DNA of 64,000 nucleotides. Source: Paenibacillus sp. 1781tsa1 (GTDB lineage Bacteria; Bacillota; Bacilli; Paenibacillales; Paenibacillaceae). The notes below the pieces were generated by a model that was given only the letters and a program-made list of their open reading frames with translations, did no database searches and was not told where the DNA came from. This document shows positions 26,186-35,997 of this stretch, piece after piece (positions within the stretch are counted from its first letter, which is position 1; each line of letters begins with the position of its first letter). The position numbers and the translations under genes are program-made. The stretch covers positions 3,658,001 through 3,722,000 of the forward strand of contig NZ_JAMYWY010000001.1 in assembly GCF_024159265.1 (NCBI RefSeq), written 5' to 3'.

Positions 26186-29170
26186 ATGACACACATCTCA
26201 TATTACCGTTCGGATGAAAGTAAACGCTTTCTAGACGAAGTTCAGGACGAGGCCTACGCCCGCTCCTCGTTGCATGGGGATGCATGGGTGGAGATGGACA
26301 GCCGCATTCCAATCCGCTGTACGACAGACAAAGTGCACATTTCAATAGCATCCCGCCATGCCGATGCAGAGCCATCAGCTGATTTCACATATGCCAATCA
26401 CCACAACGTTCGCAATTCTGCCTACCAAAAAACATTACTTCTGTCCGGAATCTGGCGAATGAAGGGAGGCGAGGCGGCTGATCATGGAGATCCGGCGCCT
26501 GCAACGGGCTGGTATGGACGAAAAGCCCGGACGAGTGAAGGCATGCGGGAACGCTGGTACGAACCGACTCACGATCGAAGCGATTGGCTGGAAGTCAGCG
26601 TGCCCACAACGGTACAACAAGCGCTGGTTGATCAGGAACTGCTCGAAGATCCCCACTGGAATACTAATACGATCGATGAACTGGAGAATCACGGCATGCC
26701 TGAAGAGACCCCCGTCTGGTTCCGCAGGACACGCGTGGAATGCATGGAATGGTGGTTTGCTACATCATTTGAACTGCCTGAAGAATGGGTGGGAGACCGA
26801 CTTTCCTTGCAATTCGACGGGATCGACTACTCGGGCACCGTATTTCTCAATGGCGCATCACTGGGACATCATCAGGGCATGTTTGGCGGCCCGATTCATG
26901 ACATTACAGACTTGGTTCGATGTGATAAATCCAATGTGGTTGTCGTTCGACTGGACCCAGCACCTCAAAGTTGGAACGGCCTGATGAAGCCCAGTCCGGG
27001 CTTTGGCTGGCATTATGGACACCTGATTTCACTCGGCATCTGGAAAGATGTACAGGTGGTGGCCGAACCGGACATAGCTTTGCTTGATCCGTATGTTGTA
27101 ACCCTGTCCCACACCTCGGATGAAGCTGTGCTTCACTTGGAGTTTACGGCTGAGAGCAGTCTCGTTGAGCAAGTGGAATTATCCATCAAAGGGTGTATCC
27201 GGTCGAAGAAATCGAAAACGGGTGTGAATTCAATTGACCCCGATAACCTGACATTTTGCCAAAGGGATACCCTTTTTACGTATTCCATTGAAGTGCCATA
27301 TGGTCGCAGCAAATTCAGTACCGTAGTCAGACTGACTGATCCCGAGGTTTGGTGGCCGACGGGTTACGGGGAACAGCCTCTCTATGAGCTTGTGTTATCT
27401 GGATCCAATTCTGGGCCCATTAACGTTGGCGAAGCTCACACGTCTTTTGGCATCCGTACGATTGAAATGCGTCCTATGAACGATGTAGCACCGGAAACGG
27501 AATATCGCTGGCAGTTTGTCATCAATGGCGAGCCAATGTTCATCAAAGGCGCGAACTGGTGTTGGCCTGATGCCATGCTTGACCATCAGAATGGGCAGTA
27601 TGAACGACTGCTGGAGCTCGCCCGCAGAGGAAATGTGCAGATGCTCCGGGCATGGGGCGGCGGCTTGGTGGAAAGTGACGAATTTTATAATCTGTGTGAT
27701 GAAAAAGGCATTATGGTCTATCAGGAATTCCCGCTCTGCTGGGGTCCGCCCGATTCACCACTGACGGACCTTGGCGTTATAGACCGCCAGACCACAATTT
27801 CAGTAAAACGGCTCAGAAACCACCCTTCCTTGATCATGTGGGGGGGCGGCAATGAGAATGGCAATCATGGCGGTGCAGATGAAGGATTATTTTTGGTCGG
27901 AAAAAGATGCCGCGGATACGATCCGTCCCGTCCGTTCCATCGAACCGATCCATGGGGCGGAAGTGTGCATAACTGGAACGTATATCACGGGGGTGAATCC
28001 CTGGATGAGGCAACGTTAGCGATGCCATCGGTGTTTTACGGCGAATTCGGCATTCCAAGTCAGACCAATGTTTCAAGCTGTCTGCGCTATATGCCGGAAG
28101 AAGCGTTAGCGTCATTTCCTCCAACGGAAGATAGCAGGGGTTGGAAAGCGCATTTTCACCAGTTCGGTCTGAAGGATGTCATTAAAGTCATGCGCTACGC
28201 GGCGTACGGACCGATCCGCAACTGGCAGGACTACATCACGTATTCTCAGACCGCTCAAGGTGATGCGGTTCGACTGACCGCTGATTTACAGAGGGCGGGA
28301 ACAGGAAGAGATAAGAGCGGCTTCTGGTACTACAAATTCACGGATTGTTTTCCCGGACATTCGTGGGCGGTGGTCGATTATTACGGAACAGCCAAGCTTT
28401 CCTATTATCGTGCCAAACAGGCTTCACGTCCGCAAAATGCCTTTATCACCTGCACCAAACTGGATGCGTGGCAGCCAGATGAGATATTCCGCGCAGCACT
28501 GCATGTCGTGAACGATTCGCGTAACGCTCTTATCAATGCAGCTATCCAAGTCTCGATGTACGACAGTCAATTAACCGAGATGATGAAGTGGAATTATCCG
28601 GCTCTAACCGTGAAGACCGGGCTGGCGAGCTGCATCGATCAACTGGAAGTCACGTTGCCGGAAGAATCAGCAATTCGGCCGTTCTTGATTGTCGTCACGC
28701 TTCATGAAAGCAATGGAGATCTTGTGTCCGATCAGTGGTATTGGTTTAATGCCCAGCCGAAGACTCCAGAGCTGATCACTTTTGAGAGGGAGCACCGCCA
28801 TCAAGCAAACGAATATCCTGGCGATGAGGCTAAGCAGGCATTTGCATTGTACGCCGAACGCTCCGATGCACCGCTGCGTGAACTTCCGCGCACTGCGCTT
28901 GAATGGTCTGTAGAGACCCAAGATCAGAGCGGCTTCATTGTCATTCGAAACATGGGAAACGTGCCTGCGATTCGAGTGATGATTCACCATTTTCCAGACG
29001 AGTGGAGTTGTTATCTGGATGACAATGATTTTGGATTGCTTGCGGGAGAAGAGAGACGTATCCCGTTTGAAATCGGGCCTGACGTGATACTGGACGGCAT
29101 TACGGTAAGTGCCTGGAATGCGTTGGAGATATCCCGAATTGGCGTGTCCATCACAAGTAAATCGTGCTGA
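26186..29170 (+). CDS. GH2 beta-glycosidase (beta-mannosidase/exo-glucosaminidase-like), 994 aa
   Basis: Typical GH2 layout: N-terminal jelly roll (residues about 85-295, WWFATSFELPEEWVG, FDGIDYSGTVFLNG), Ig-like domain (about 300-430), TIM barrel (about 435-700) and C-terminal beta domains. The acid/base is E557 in MWGGGNENG and the nucleophile is E620 in YGEFGIPS. The first 85 residues do not match the GH2 core and may be a small added domain. No signal peptide. The closest look is to beta-mannosidase-type GH2 members, but GH2 also covers beta-galactosidases, beta-glucuronidases and alpha-L-arabinopyranosidases, so the sugar is not fixed. Lies between the two GH78 genes in one operon. Confidence 0.82.
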   Translation: MTHISYYRSDESKRFLDEVQDEAYARSSLHGDAWVEMDSRIPIRCTTDKVHISIASRHADAEPSADFTYANHHNVRNSAYQKTLLLSGIWRMKGGEAADHGDPAPATGWYGRKARTSEGMRERWYEPTHDRSDWLEVSVPTTVQQALVDQELLEDPHWNTNTIDELENHGMPEETPVWFRRTRVECMEWWFATSFELPEEWVGDRLSLQFDGIDYSGTVFLNGASLGHHQGMFGGPIHDITDLVRCDKSNVVVVRLDPAPQSWNGLMKPSPGFGWHYGHLISLGIWKDVQVVAEPDIALLDPYVVTLSHTSDEAVLHLEFTAESSLVEQVELSIKGCIRSKKSKTGVNSIDPDNLTFCQRDTLFTYSIEVPYGRSKFSTVVRLTDPEVWWPTGYGEQPLYELVLSGSNSGPINVGEAHTSFGIRTIEMRPMNDVAPETEYRWQFVINGEPMFIKGANWCWPDAMLDHQNGQYERLLELARRGNVQMLRAWGGGLVESDEFYNLCDEKGIMVYQEFPLCWGPPDSPLTDLGVIDRQTTISVKRLRNHPSLIMWGGGNENGNHGGADEGLFLVGKRCRGYDPSRPFHRTDPWGGSVHNWNVYHGGESLDEATLAMPSVFYGEFGIPSQTNVSSCLRYMPEEALASFPPTEDSRGWKAHFHQFGLKDVIKVMRYAAYGPIRNWQDYITYSQTAQGDAVRLTADLQRAGTGRDKSGFWYYKFTDCFPGHSWAVVDYYGTAKLSYYRAKQASRPQNAFITCTKLDAWQPDEIFRAALHVVNDSRNALINAAIQVSMYDSQLTEMMKWNYPALTVKTGLASCIDQLEVTLPEESAIRPFLIVVTLHESNGDLVSDQWYWFNAQPKTPELITFEREHRHQANEYPGDEAKQAFALYAERSDAPLRELPRTALEWSVETQDQSGFIVIRNMGNVPAIRVMIHHFPDEWSCYLDDNDFGLLAGEERRIPFEIGPDVILDGITVSAWNALEISRIGVSITSKSC

Positions 29171-29191
29171 CTGACAGGAAGGAGCGACAAC

Positions 29192-31909
29192 ATGACATCC
29201 ATGAAGAACATGGCGGAAACGAAGGAGAAATCAGTATCTGACGAATGGTGTGCCAAGTGGATTACGCGCCCGGTAGTCCAGCCTCATGACTGGAATTCAT
29301 ATCAGGCGGAAGTCATTCTCAGCGTGGAAGAAGGCGGTGCAGCATTTCTGTTCGGTTATCATAACGAAGGCAATCACTGCGGTATTGAACTGCTTGAGCC
29401 TGAAGAAGATGCACAGCAGACGCACGTGTACATTTACCGCGTTGAAGAAGACGTACGCCAGACTTTGGGGAGGATTGTTTTACCTGCACTGCACAAACTT
29501 CCTCAACATCTATCACTTAAGATAACTACGGAAGCCGGGGAATGGCAGGTATCCATCGATGAACATTACACGTATCGCTGCATGGCAGCAGATTATGAAG
29601 GAACGATTGCATTCCGGACGACAGACGGGCAAAAGGCAACCTTCCGTGATCTAAAACTCAGCGGGAGTGATGGCCGCGTGCTGTACTCCAACCGCTTTTA
29701 TGATCCGAAGACGACTCATTTTACCACAGATAAGATTAGCTCTTCGGGGAATGGGCTCGTGCTTGAGGAAAATATGCTGTCGATCTGTGAGGCACCCCTT
29801 CCTGTTGACAGCCCTCTGTTTCGCAAAACATTTGAATTGCCGTCGTCCGCACTCCAGGCCAGATTGCGCATCTATTCGGTGGGTTGGTATGAGCTTTGCA
29901 TCAACGGGAACCGGGCGGACAACCGAGTTCTGGCTCCAGCCAATTCGCCGTATTCCCGCAGAATGCTCTTTGACACCTATGACGTGACCCATCTGCTTCA
30001 AGACAACGATAACGTACTCGGCGTGTGGCTCGGGAATGGTTACCATTTCAATTATTCAAGGTGGGGATGGAAATGGAATCAGGATAAAGCCTTTATCATG
30101 CAATTGGACCTCCAGTTTGAGGATGGCAGCAAGCGCACCATCATAACGGATGAATCTTGGTCATTCGCGTCAAGCCCGATACTTTCCAATGATATCTATG
30201 ACGGAGAGTCCTATGATGCACGACAGGAGTACATCGGTTGGGATCAACCGGGATATCTTGAAAACGGAAATTGGTCGAAGGCTGTGACTGCCGAACCACC
30301 TGTCGGCAAGCTTCAAGCGAACTTCCAACCTCCTGTTGTACCTCACAACCCGGTCGAGCCCATCGCTGTCTTAAAGCCACGTCCGGGCGTGGGCGTATAC
30401 GATTTTGGTCAGAACATGGCAGGGTGGGTTCGCATTCAGGTAACAGGCCCGGAAGGCAGTCAAGTGCGGCTGAGATACAGCGAGCTGGTCGATGAGCAAG
30501 GCAACATTGATCCCTGGACGAATCGAAATGCCAAAGCAACCGACACTTACATTCTCCGTGGGGAGGCGGAAGAACGTTATGAACCTCGCTTCACGTATCA
30601 CGGATTCCGTTATGTGGAAGTCAGCGGTGAAACAGATCATCTCTCCATTCAGGCCATTCCGATTCATGCAGACGTAGAGCCGGCAGGCAGCTTCGAATGT
30701 TCGGATGAAGGACTCAATCAGCTCTACAGCAATATTCGCTGGTCGTACCTCAACAATCTGGTCAGCATACCCACGGACTGCTGTCAGCGAGATGAACGTA
30801 CGCCTTGTCTCATGGATTCTGCTGTTGTTGAGGAAGCCGGCATGCACCATTTCAATATGCAGAATTACTATCGCAAATGGCTCGGAGATATTGAAGAAAG
30901 CACGACCAACCCGGACTGGAGCGGGGACAAAGTGTTTCTTCCTTGGCGTCTCTATCAGCATTATAACGATCTGGATATTTTACGCCAGCGTTATCCGTCC
31001 ATGCAAGCATATATTGACCATCTGCATCAGGTATGGCCAGACCATCAGGTGAAGGAGGGCTTTGGGGACTGGTGTCCTCCCAATGATGATGGTTGGGAAA
31101 ACTACTTCCACGAAGTCGAACTGGTGAATACAAGTATTTACTACAAAATCACGTCCATTGTTGCCGAAACGGCGTTGATCCTGGGCTTGAGCGCAGATCA
31201 TGAACATTATTCGGGGCTGGCTCGGGATATCAACCTGGCCTTTCATCGCCATTGGGACGTGGGGAACGGCGTTTACAGCAGCGGTTCCCAGACCGCTCAG
31301 CTTCTGCCGCTCGCTTTTGGCATGGTGCCGATCAAAGAGCGGGCCTCGGCCGCAAAGCGGCTAGTGGAAGCTATTGGGGAACACGGCGGTCATCTTCATA
31401 CAGGTATCTATGGCACCAGATATCTCATTGACGCACTGGCGGACTACGGATACATCGATGTTGCCTATGAGCTTCTGAGCAAGAAGGAATATCCCGGGTT
31501 CGGATACCAGATTGAGCGCGGAGCCACGACGCTCTGGGAGCAATGGAGCGAGAAAGGTGGCATGCATTCCCATGACCACGCCATGTTCGGGGGCATCAGC
31601 GTTTCTTTTTACACGCGACTGGCTGGTATTAGGCCCGACTCACCCGGTTACAAAAAAATATGGATTGAGCCGAAGATCCCCTCCAAGTTGGAAAGGGTGA
31701 GCGCATCGCTCAGGACGGCACATGGAACCATTGCGGTAGCATGGAAAAAAGACGAGGCAGGTCTGCACATGGAGGTGAAGATCCCTGAAGGAACTACAGC
31801 CACATTTGTCGTGCCTCCTGATATGGTGAATGCCGCGAATCTACGCCGTTCTCACACATTGAACCCGGGACAACACATCTTCTCCATCCCAATCGATACA
31901 ATCCGATAA
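29192..31909 (+). CDS. GH78 alpha-L-rhamnosidase-like protein with N-terminal jelly roll (905 aa)
   Basis: Start after GGAAGGAG, 21 nt from the GH2 gene. An N-terminal laminin-G/keto-disaccharide-hydrolase-like domain (about 15-185) precedes the classic rhamnosidase N-domain (FRKTFELP, YSVGWYELCINGNRADN), the jelly-roll (GVGVYDFGQNMAGWV) and the (alpha/alpha)6 barrel. The catalytic stretch is DCCQRDERTPCLMD: D529, E535 and D542 are kept, but the usual GWTG/GWMG between them is replaced by PCLM. The later base is E783 in GATTLWEQW. Cytoplasmic by lack of a signal peptide. The altered motif may change the substrate relative to ordinary GH78 enzymes. Confidence 0.83.
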   Translation: MTSMKNMAETKEKSVSDEWCAKWITRPVVQPHDWNSYQAEVILSVEEGGAAFLFGYHNEGNHCGIELLEPEEDAQQTHVYIYRVEEDVRQTLGRIVLPALHKLPQHLSLKITTEAGEWQVSIDEHYTYRCMAADYEGTIAFRTTDGQKATFRDLKLSGSDGRVLYSNRFYDPKTTHFTTDKISSSGNGLVLEENMLSICEAPLPVDSPLFRKTFELPSSALQARLRIYSVGWYELCINGNRADNRVLAPANSPYSRRMLFDTYDVTHLLQDNDNVLGVWLGNGYHFNYSRWGWKWNQDKAFIMQLDLQFEDGSKRTIITDESWSFASSPILSNDIYDGESYDARQEYIGWDQPGYLENGNWSKAVTAEPPVGKLQANFQPPVVPHNPVEPIAVLKPRPGVGVYDFGQNMAGWVRIQVTGPEGSQVRLRYSELVDEQGNIDPWTNRNAKATDTYILRGEAEERYEPRFTYHGFRYVEVSGETDHLSIQAIPIHADVEPAGSFECSDEGLNQLYSNIRWSYLNNLVSIPTDCCQRDERTPCLMDSAVVEEAGMHHFNMQNYYRKWLGDIEESTTNPDWSGDKVFLPWRLYQHYNDLDILRQRYPSMQAYIDHLHQVWPDHQVKEGFGDWCPPNDDGWENYFHEVELVNTSIYYKITSIVAETALILGLSADHEHYSGLARDINLAFHRHWDVGNGVYSSGSQTAQLLPLAFGMVPIKERASAAKRLVEAIGEHGGHLHTGIYGTRYLIDALADYGYIDVAYELLSKKEYPGFGYQIERGATTLWEQWSEKGGMHSHDHAMFGGISVSFYTRLAGIRPDSPGYKKIWIEPKIPSKLERVSASLRTAHGTIAVAWKKDEAGLHMEVKIPEGTTATFVVPPDMVNAANLRRSHTLNPGQHIFSIPIDTIR

Positions 31910-31934
31910 AATATGAAGAAAAGGGGAAATACAG

Positions 31935-33725
31935 ATGACGGATATGAAGCATCGTTATGAGAGCGGATTTCCAAAGATCGGCATTCGCCCAATCGTGGAT
32001 CGCCGTAAGCTTGTAAAGGCTGCGCTGGCTGAAAGCACGATGGAACTGGCGCACGAAGCTGCTGCTGCGATTACCTCCGTTCTCCGAAACCCGGACGGCT
32101 CCCCAGTGCAAGTTGTCATCTTTGATACATGCATCTCCGGAATGAGCGAAGCAGCCCGTTGTGCCGAGCAATTCAGGAAGGAAGGTGTCGGCGTCTTGGT
32201 CACGGTAGCAAATGGTTGGTGTTATCCACTTGAAACGATGGAAACGGATCCAACCCTGCCGCACGCCGTCTGGGGATTCAATGGCACCGAACGGCCCGGT
32301 GCGGTCTACCTGGCTGCGCTGCATGCGGCGCATAACCAGAAAGGCCTGCCCATTTTCAAAATCTACGGCAGACATATTCAGGATCTGGAGGAACGTAAAT
32401 TGCCAGAGGATGTCCGGGATCAACTAGTCCGGTTCACCCGTGCGGGTCTTGCTGCTGCACTGCTGCGAGGAAAATCCTATCTGTCGATAGGCTCCGTCTC
32501 CATGGGCATCGCAGGTTGTATTATAGACGAAGATTTCTACCAGCGTTATCTGGGCATGCGCAACGCTTATGTGGACATGACTGAGGTTACGCGCAGGCTG
32601 GAGAAGCATATTTATGACGAGCAGGAATTCCACTCAGCTATGGATTGGGCCGATCTTCATTGCAAAGAAGGGCCTGATCCCAATCCGGAGTCGGTTCAAA
32701 TCGATCCAGAGAGCAAAAAGGAAAACTGGAAAACTTCCATTCGCATGACGATGATTGTGCGTGATCTGATGATTGGCAATCCCAAACTGGCCAAAATGGG
32801 ATACGAAGAAGAGGCGTATGGTTATAACGCCATTGCTTCCGGGTTCCAGGGACAGCGTGAATGGACCGATCACCTTCCCAGTGCAGATGTGCTTGAAGCG
32901 ATTCTGTGCAGTTCATTCGACTGGAATGGCATTCGCGAACCCTATATGGTCGCCACCGAGAACGACAATCTGAACGCCATCACCATGTTGTTTAATCACT
33001 ATTTGTCGCATACTGCCCAGATTTTTGCCGATGTTCGTGCATTCTGGAGTCCGGAAGCCGTGAAACGAGTGACAGACTGGCAACCTGATGGCCTGGCTGC
33101 GGCAGGGTTCATTCATCTGATCAATTCGGGACCGGCTGCGCTCGATGGAACGGGGGAGCAGCTTCGCGACGGTCAGCCCGCGATGAAGCCTCACTGGGAG
33201 ATTGATGAACAGGAAGTTCATGCCTGCCTCAATGCGGTTAGCTGGCGACCAACCTATATGGACCAATTTGCAGGCGGAGGCTATTCTACCGATTATACAA
33301 CCCGTGGGGGGATGCCCGTCACCATGGCACGCATTAACCTCATAGCAGGGCTGGGGCCGGTGCTTCAGCTTGCGGAAGGGTATACGTTGGAGTTGCCGGA
33401 GGAAGTACATCAACGACTGGATCTGCGAACGACACCAACGTGGCCAACAACATGGTTTGTCCCGAATCGGGTAGCAGGTGATCCGATATTTGATGACGTC
33501 TACAGCGTGATGGAAGCCTGGGGTTCGAACCATTGTGCTGTAAGCTATGGCCATATCGGAGCCGACTTAATTACGCTTGCGAGCATACTGCGCATTCCGG
33601 TTAACATGCACAATGTTGAAGCAAAGCGCATTTTTCGGCCCAGCGCCTGGACAGCATTTGGCACAAAAGATCATGAGGGTGCAGACTATCGTGCTTGTGC
33701 TGCATATGGCCCGTTATATGGCTAA
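31935..33725 (+). CDS. fucI: L-fucose isomerase
   Basis: A 596-residue protein of FucI length (E. coli enzyme 591). Converts L-fucose to L-fuculose, and in some enzymes D-arabinose to D-ribulose. Conserved segments: [25 protein letters not shown] and SVSMGIAG. The Mn ligands are readable at E342 (VATENDN), D366 (FADVRAFW) and H533 (SNHCAVS). Situated 25 nt after the second GH78, so the operon feeds a deoxy-hexose into central metabolism. The kinase and aldolase of the pathway are not in the window. Its presence argues that at least one oligosaccharide handled here contains L-fucose or a related aldose. Confidence 0.93.
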   Translation: MTDMKHRYESGFPKIGIRPIVDRRKLVKAALAESTMELAHEAAAAITSVLRNPDGSPVQVVIFDTCISGMSEAARCAEQFRKEGVGVLVTVANGWCYPLETMETDPTLPHAVWGFNGTERPGAVYLAALHAAHNQKGLPIFKIYGRHIQDLEERKLPEDVRDQLVRFTRAGLAAALLRGKSYLSIGSVSMGIAGCIIDEDFYQRYLGMRNAYVDMTEVTRRLEKHIYDEQEFHSAMDWADLHCKEGPDPNPESVQIDPESKKENWKTSIRMTMIVRDLMIGNPKLAKMGYEEEAYGYNAIASGFQGQREWTDHLPSADVLEAILCSSFDWNGIREPYMVATENDNLNAITMLFNHYLSHTAQIFADVRAFWSPEAVKRVTDWQPDGLAAAGFIHLINSGPAALDGTGEQLRDGQPAMKPHWEIDEQEVHACLNAVSWRPTYMDQFAGGGYSTDYTTRGGMPVTMARINLIAGLGPVLQLAEGYTLELPEEVHQRLDLRTTPTWPTTWFVPNRVAGDPIFDDVYSVMEAWGSNHCAVSYGHIGADLITLASILRIPVNMHNVEAKRIFRPSAWTAFGTKDHEGADYRACAAYGPLYG

Positions 33726-33802
33726 GTAGAGAGGATGACAGGATTGGAAATCCTTTGTGACTATGGACAGGTATTCATTCATGACTCGGAGGTTGCTGAC
33801 AT

Positions 33803-35707
33803 ATGACGACTCATTTACAGCCTAAAGGGATTGGCAATATGGAAAAGTTCGACTTGCTTCCTGTACTAAAAGACGGCGTGCAGGTTCACTATGAAGGAAG
33901 CATCGACAAGCAAGGACGCAATGCAGACTGGGATTGGTGGCTTTATAAAGACAGGAACGAGTGGGTGATTTTTGATTATTGCGGTCCAGGCTGCATCTAT
34001 AATTTTGTCCAACACCGTTATCCCGAAAGTCCGGAACCCACCTTTTCCTTTTATTTTGACGGCGAAGATACGCCCCAATTTGTGATCAAGGCCTCCGAAT
34101 TCGGGAATAAATTTCCTTTCGTAACTCCGCTGGCAGACGCTTATATTGGACCCGAGGACAATGGGCGCGGACCGATACGCGTCGTTCGAAGTTATGTCCC
34201 TATGCCCTTTCAGAAATCGTGCAGAATTACCTCGGACATTCAACTGAAAGGAGCAGCCAAAGGGGATGGCGGGTGGGGCCATGTCGTTTATCATTCCTAT
34301 GATGCCTCTGATCATATATCTACGTTCACCGGAAAAGAAAACTATGCCCCGCTGATCGAAATGTGGTCTCGGGTTGGTGAAGATCCCAAAACAGCCGTAA
34401 GATGCAAATCTCGATATTACGAAATGTTGGCCGTTAACGCAGGAGAGAAACGAACCATTCTGGAAGAGGTGGGTCAAGGCAGTATCGCCTCAATAAGCGC
34501 TGCGTTCAATCCCCACTCCTTTTCATCCGAAGACCTGCAACACCTCTGGATCAAAGCAAGCTGGGATAAACATGAACAACCGGATATTTGGTGCCCCATA
34601 GGTGTATTCTTCGGCAACGAGCTTGGATTCAATCCTGTCGGTGTACTGTCGCATGGGAGAAGAGGAGACGGATTATTCTATAACTATTTCTCCATGCCGT
34701 ACTGGGAGCATGCGGTGATTGAACTGGTGAACAAAGGGAACCGTGACGTCTTGTTATCCGAATTACACATTGAATTTACAGAAGAGCGAAACGCGGTTTA
34801 TGAGAAGAGTCGAACCGGTTATTTTCGCACATCGAAATATTATGAACGCCAGGCAACAGAAGGGTCGGACAGCATCATCGGTCAACTCAAGGGAAGAGGA
34901 CACATGGTGGCTGGGCACGTAACAGGTTTTACCCGTAAACCGGGCACAATCAGCTGTGAAGGCGATGTCCGTATCCACATTGACGGCAATGCGACACCAC
35001 AAGTTGAAAGCGACGGTTCCGAGAGCTGGGTATGTTATGGTTGGGGATTTCCGACGCCGCCTGAATGTAATCCATCCAGTGCCTATGACGGAATCCCTGA
35101 CAACCCATGGTCCATGGTCAGAATGTGCAGCGGTGACTGGTATCCGTTTCAGACGGAGCTCGTATTTGGTATTGAAGCAGGAGAGTATAACAACCAGTAT
35201 CTCGAACATTCAGGCATTCTGTTCTACTATGGTGTGGACGAACCGGGAATGGTTCTGACGGACGAAATAAATATTGGCGATCCCATATCGGAGAGGAACC
35301 ATGATTACAAAACAGAAGGCAGCCGCGGTTACTATACTCTGGATTCAGCTTATGAAGGCGACCAAGACGATATCATGATTCGTGATAGAGGTCATGAGAC
35401 AGATGTTTATAGTGAATTCACAATCCGTATCAGGGAGGATAACAGAGGCGTAAGACTGCGGCGGAGGTGCGATCAGATCACAGGGAGACAACGGGCCTTC
35501 GTTCATGTAGATGGGGTGAAAGTAACAGAAAGAACGTGGTACACGGCGGACCGAAATCCCTATAAACGATGGCTGGATGATGAGTTTGTAATCCCTGAAT
35601 CCTATACCAAAGGCAAGAAGGAGCTTCATATTCTAATCGAATTTATTCAGGACGGCGAGGCCAGAGCATGGAACGAATTTCGTTATTGGGTTTATACAAT
35701 GAAATAG
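33803..35707 (+). CDS. DUF2961 / GH172-family protein (634 aa)
   Basis: Start at 33803, 10 nt after GGAGG; an alternative ATG at 33839 has a weaker site. Family features: ADWDWWLYKDRNEWVIFDYCGPGCIYNF near the N terminus (split motif WDWWLY...GPGCIYNF), FYFDGEDTP and WYTADRNPYKRW at the C terminus. Characterised members of DUF2961 (GH172) are alpha-D-fructofuranosidases/difructose-anhydride enzymes and D-arabinan-degrading enzymes that act on furanoside rings, and they form trimers or hexamers. No signal peptide. As last gene of the locus A operon it may remove a furanose (D-arabinofuranose-like or fructofuranose) from the imported oligosaccharide; this is inference. Confidence 0.78.
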   Translation: MTTHLQPKGIGNMEKFDLLPVLKDGVQVHYEGSIDKQGRNADWDWWLYKDRNEWVIFDYCGPGCIYNFVQHRYPESPEPTFSFYFDGEDTPQFVIKASEFGNKFPFVTPLADAYIGPEDNGRGPIRVVRSYVPMPFQKSCRITSDIQLKGAAKGDGGWGHVVYHSYDASDHISTFTGKENYAPLIEMWSRVGEDPKTAVRCKSRYYEMLAVNAGEKRTILEEVGQGSIASISAAFNPHSFSSEDLQHLWIKASWDKHEQPDIWCPIGVFFGNELGFNPVGVLSHGRRGDGLFYNYFSMPYWEHAVIELVNKGNRDVLLSELHIEFTEERNAVYEKSRTGYFRTSKYYERQATEGSDSIIGQLKGRGHMVAGHVTGFTRKPGTISCEGDVRIHIDGNATPQVESDGSESWVCYGWGFPTPPECNPSSAYDGIPDNPWSMVRMCSGDWYPFQTELVFGIEAGEYNNQYLEHSGILFYYGVDEPGMVLTDEINIGDPISERNHDYKTEGSRGYYTLDSAYEGDQDDIMIRDRGHETDVYSEFTIRIREDNRGVRLRRRCDQITGRQRAFVHVDGVKVTERTWYTADRNPYKRWLDDEFVIPESYTKGKKELHILIEFIQDGEARAWNEFRYWVYTMK

Positions 35708-35714
35708 AGGAACA

Positions 35715-35912
35715 GTGCTGAGCTACGTTTCTTCTAATGTCACGATGCAAATTAAAGCATTGGAAGATGAGCTGGGCGTTCGACTCTTTGATCGATTGGG
35801 CAAGCAACTCGCTTTTAAAACTGCGGGCAAACGCTTTTTACCGCATGCCCAAGACGTACTTGAAAAATTGGAAGAAGCTCGTAGTGCTGTCCATGACAAT
35901 GAAAAAACTTAA
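35715..35912 (+). pseudogene. LysR-type regulator remnant
   Basis: Encodes the second half of a LysR helix-turn-helix and the start of the linker helix (YVSSNVTMQIKALEDELGVRL, split; FDRLGKQLAFKTAGKRFLP). The first 25 or so residues of a normal LysR protein and the whole effector domain are absent. The GTG at 35715 is only 7 nt after the GH172 stop and has no clear origin as a start. It is a decayed fragment. Confidence 0.75.
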
Positions 35913-35925
35913 TGGTACCCTAACG

Positions 35926-35958
35926 AGAAGAGGGACTTCATTTTGAAGTCCCTCTTCT
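35926..35958. terminator. Strong hairpin between LysR remnant and amidohydrolase gene
   Basis: A perfect 15-base stem (35926-35940 with 35944-35958) with a TTT loop. There is no long T-run directly after it, but its position between convergent genes suggests that it ends transcription. Confidence 0.55.
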
Positions 35959-35997
35959 TGGTAATTCTACAATTAGCAACGTCATAATTGACTAGGT

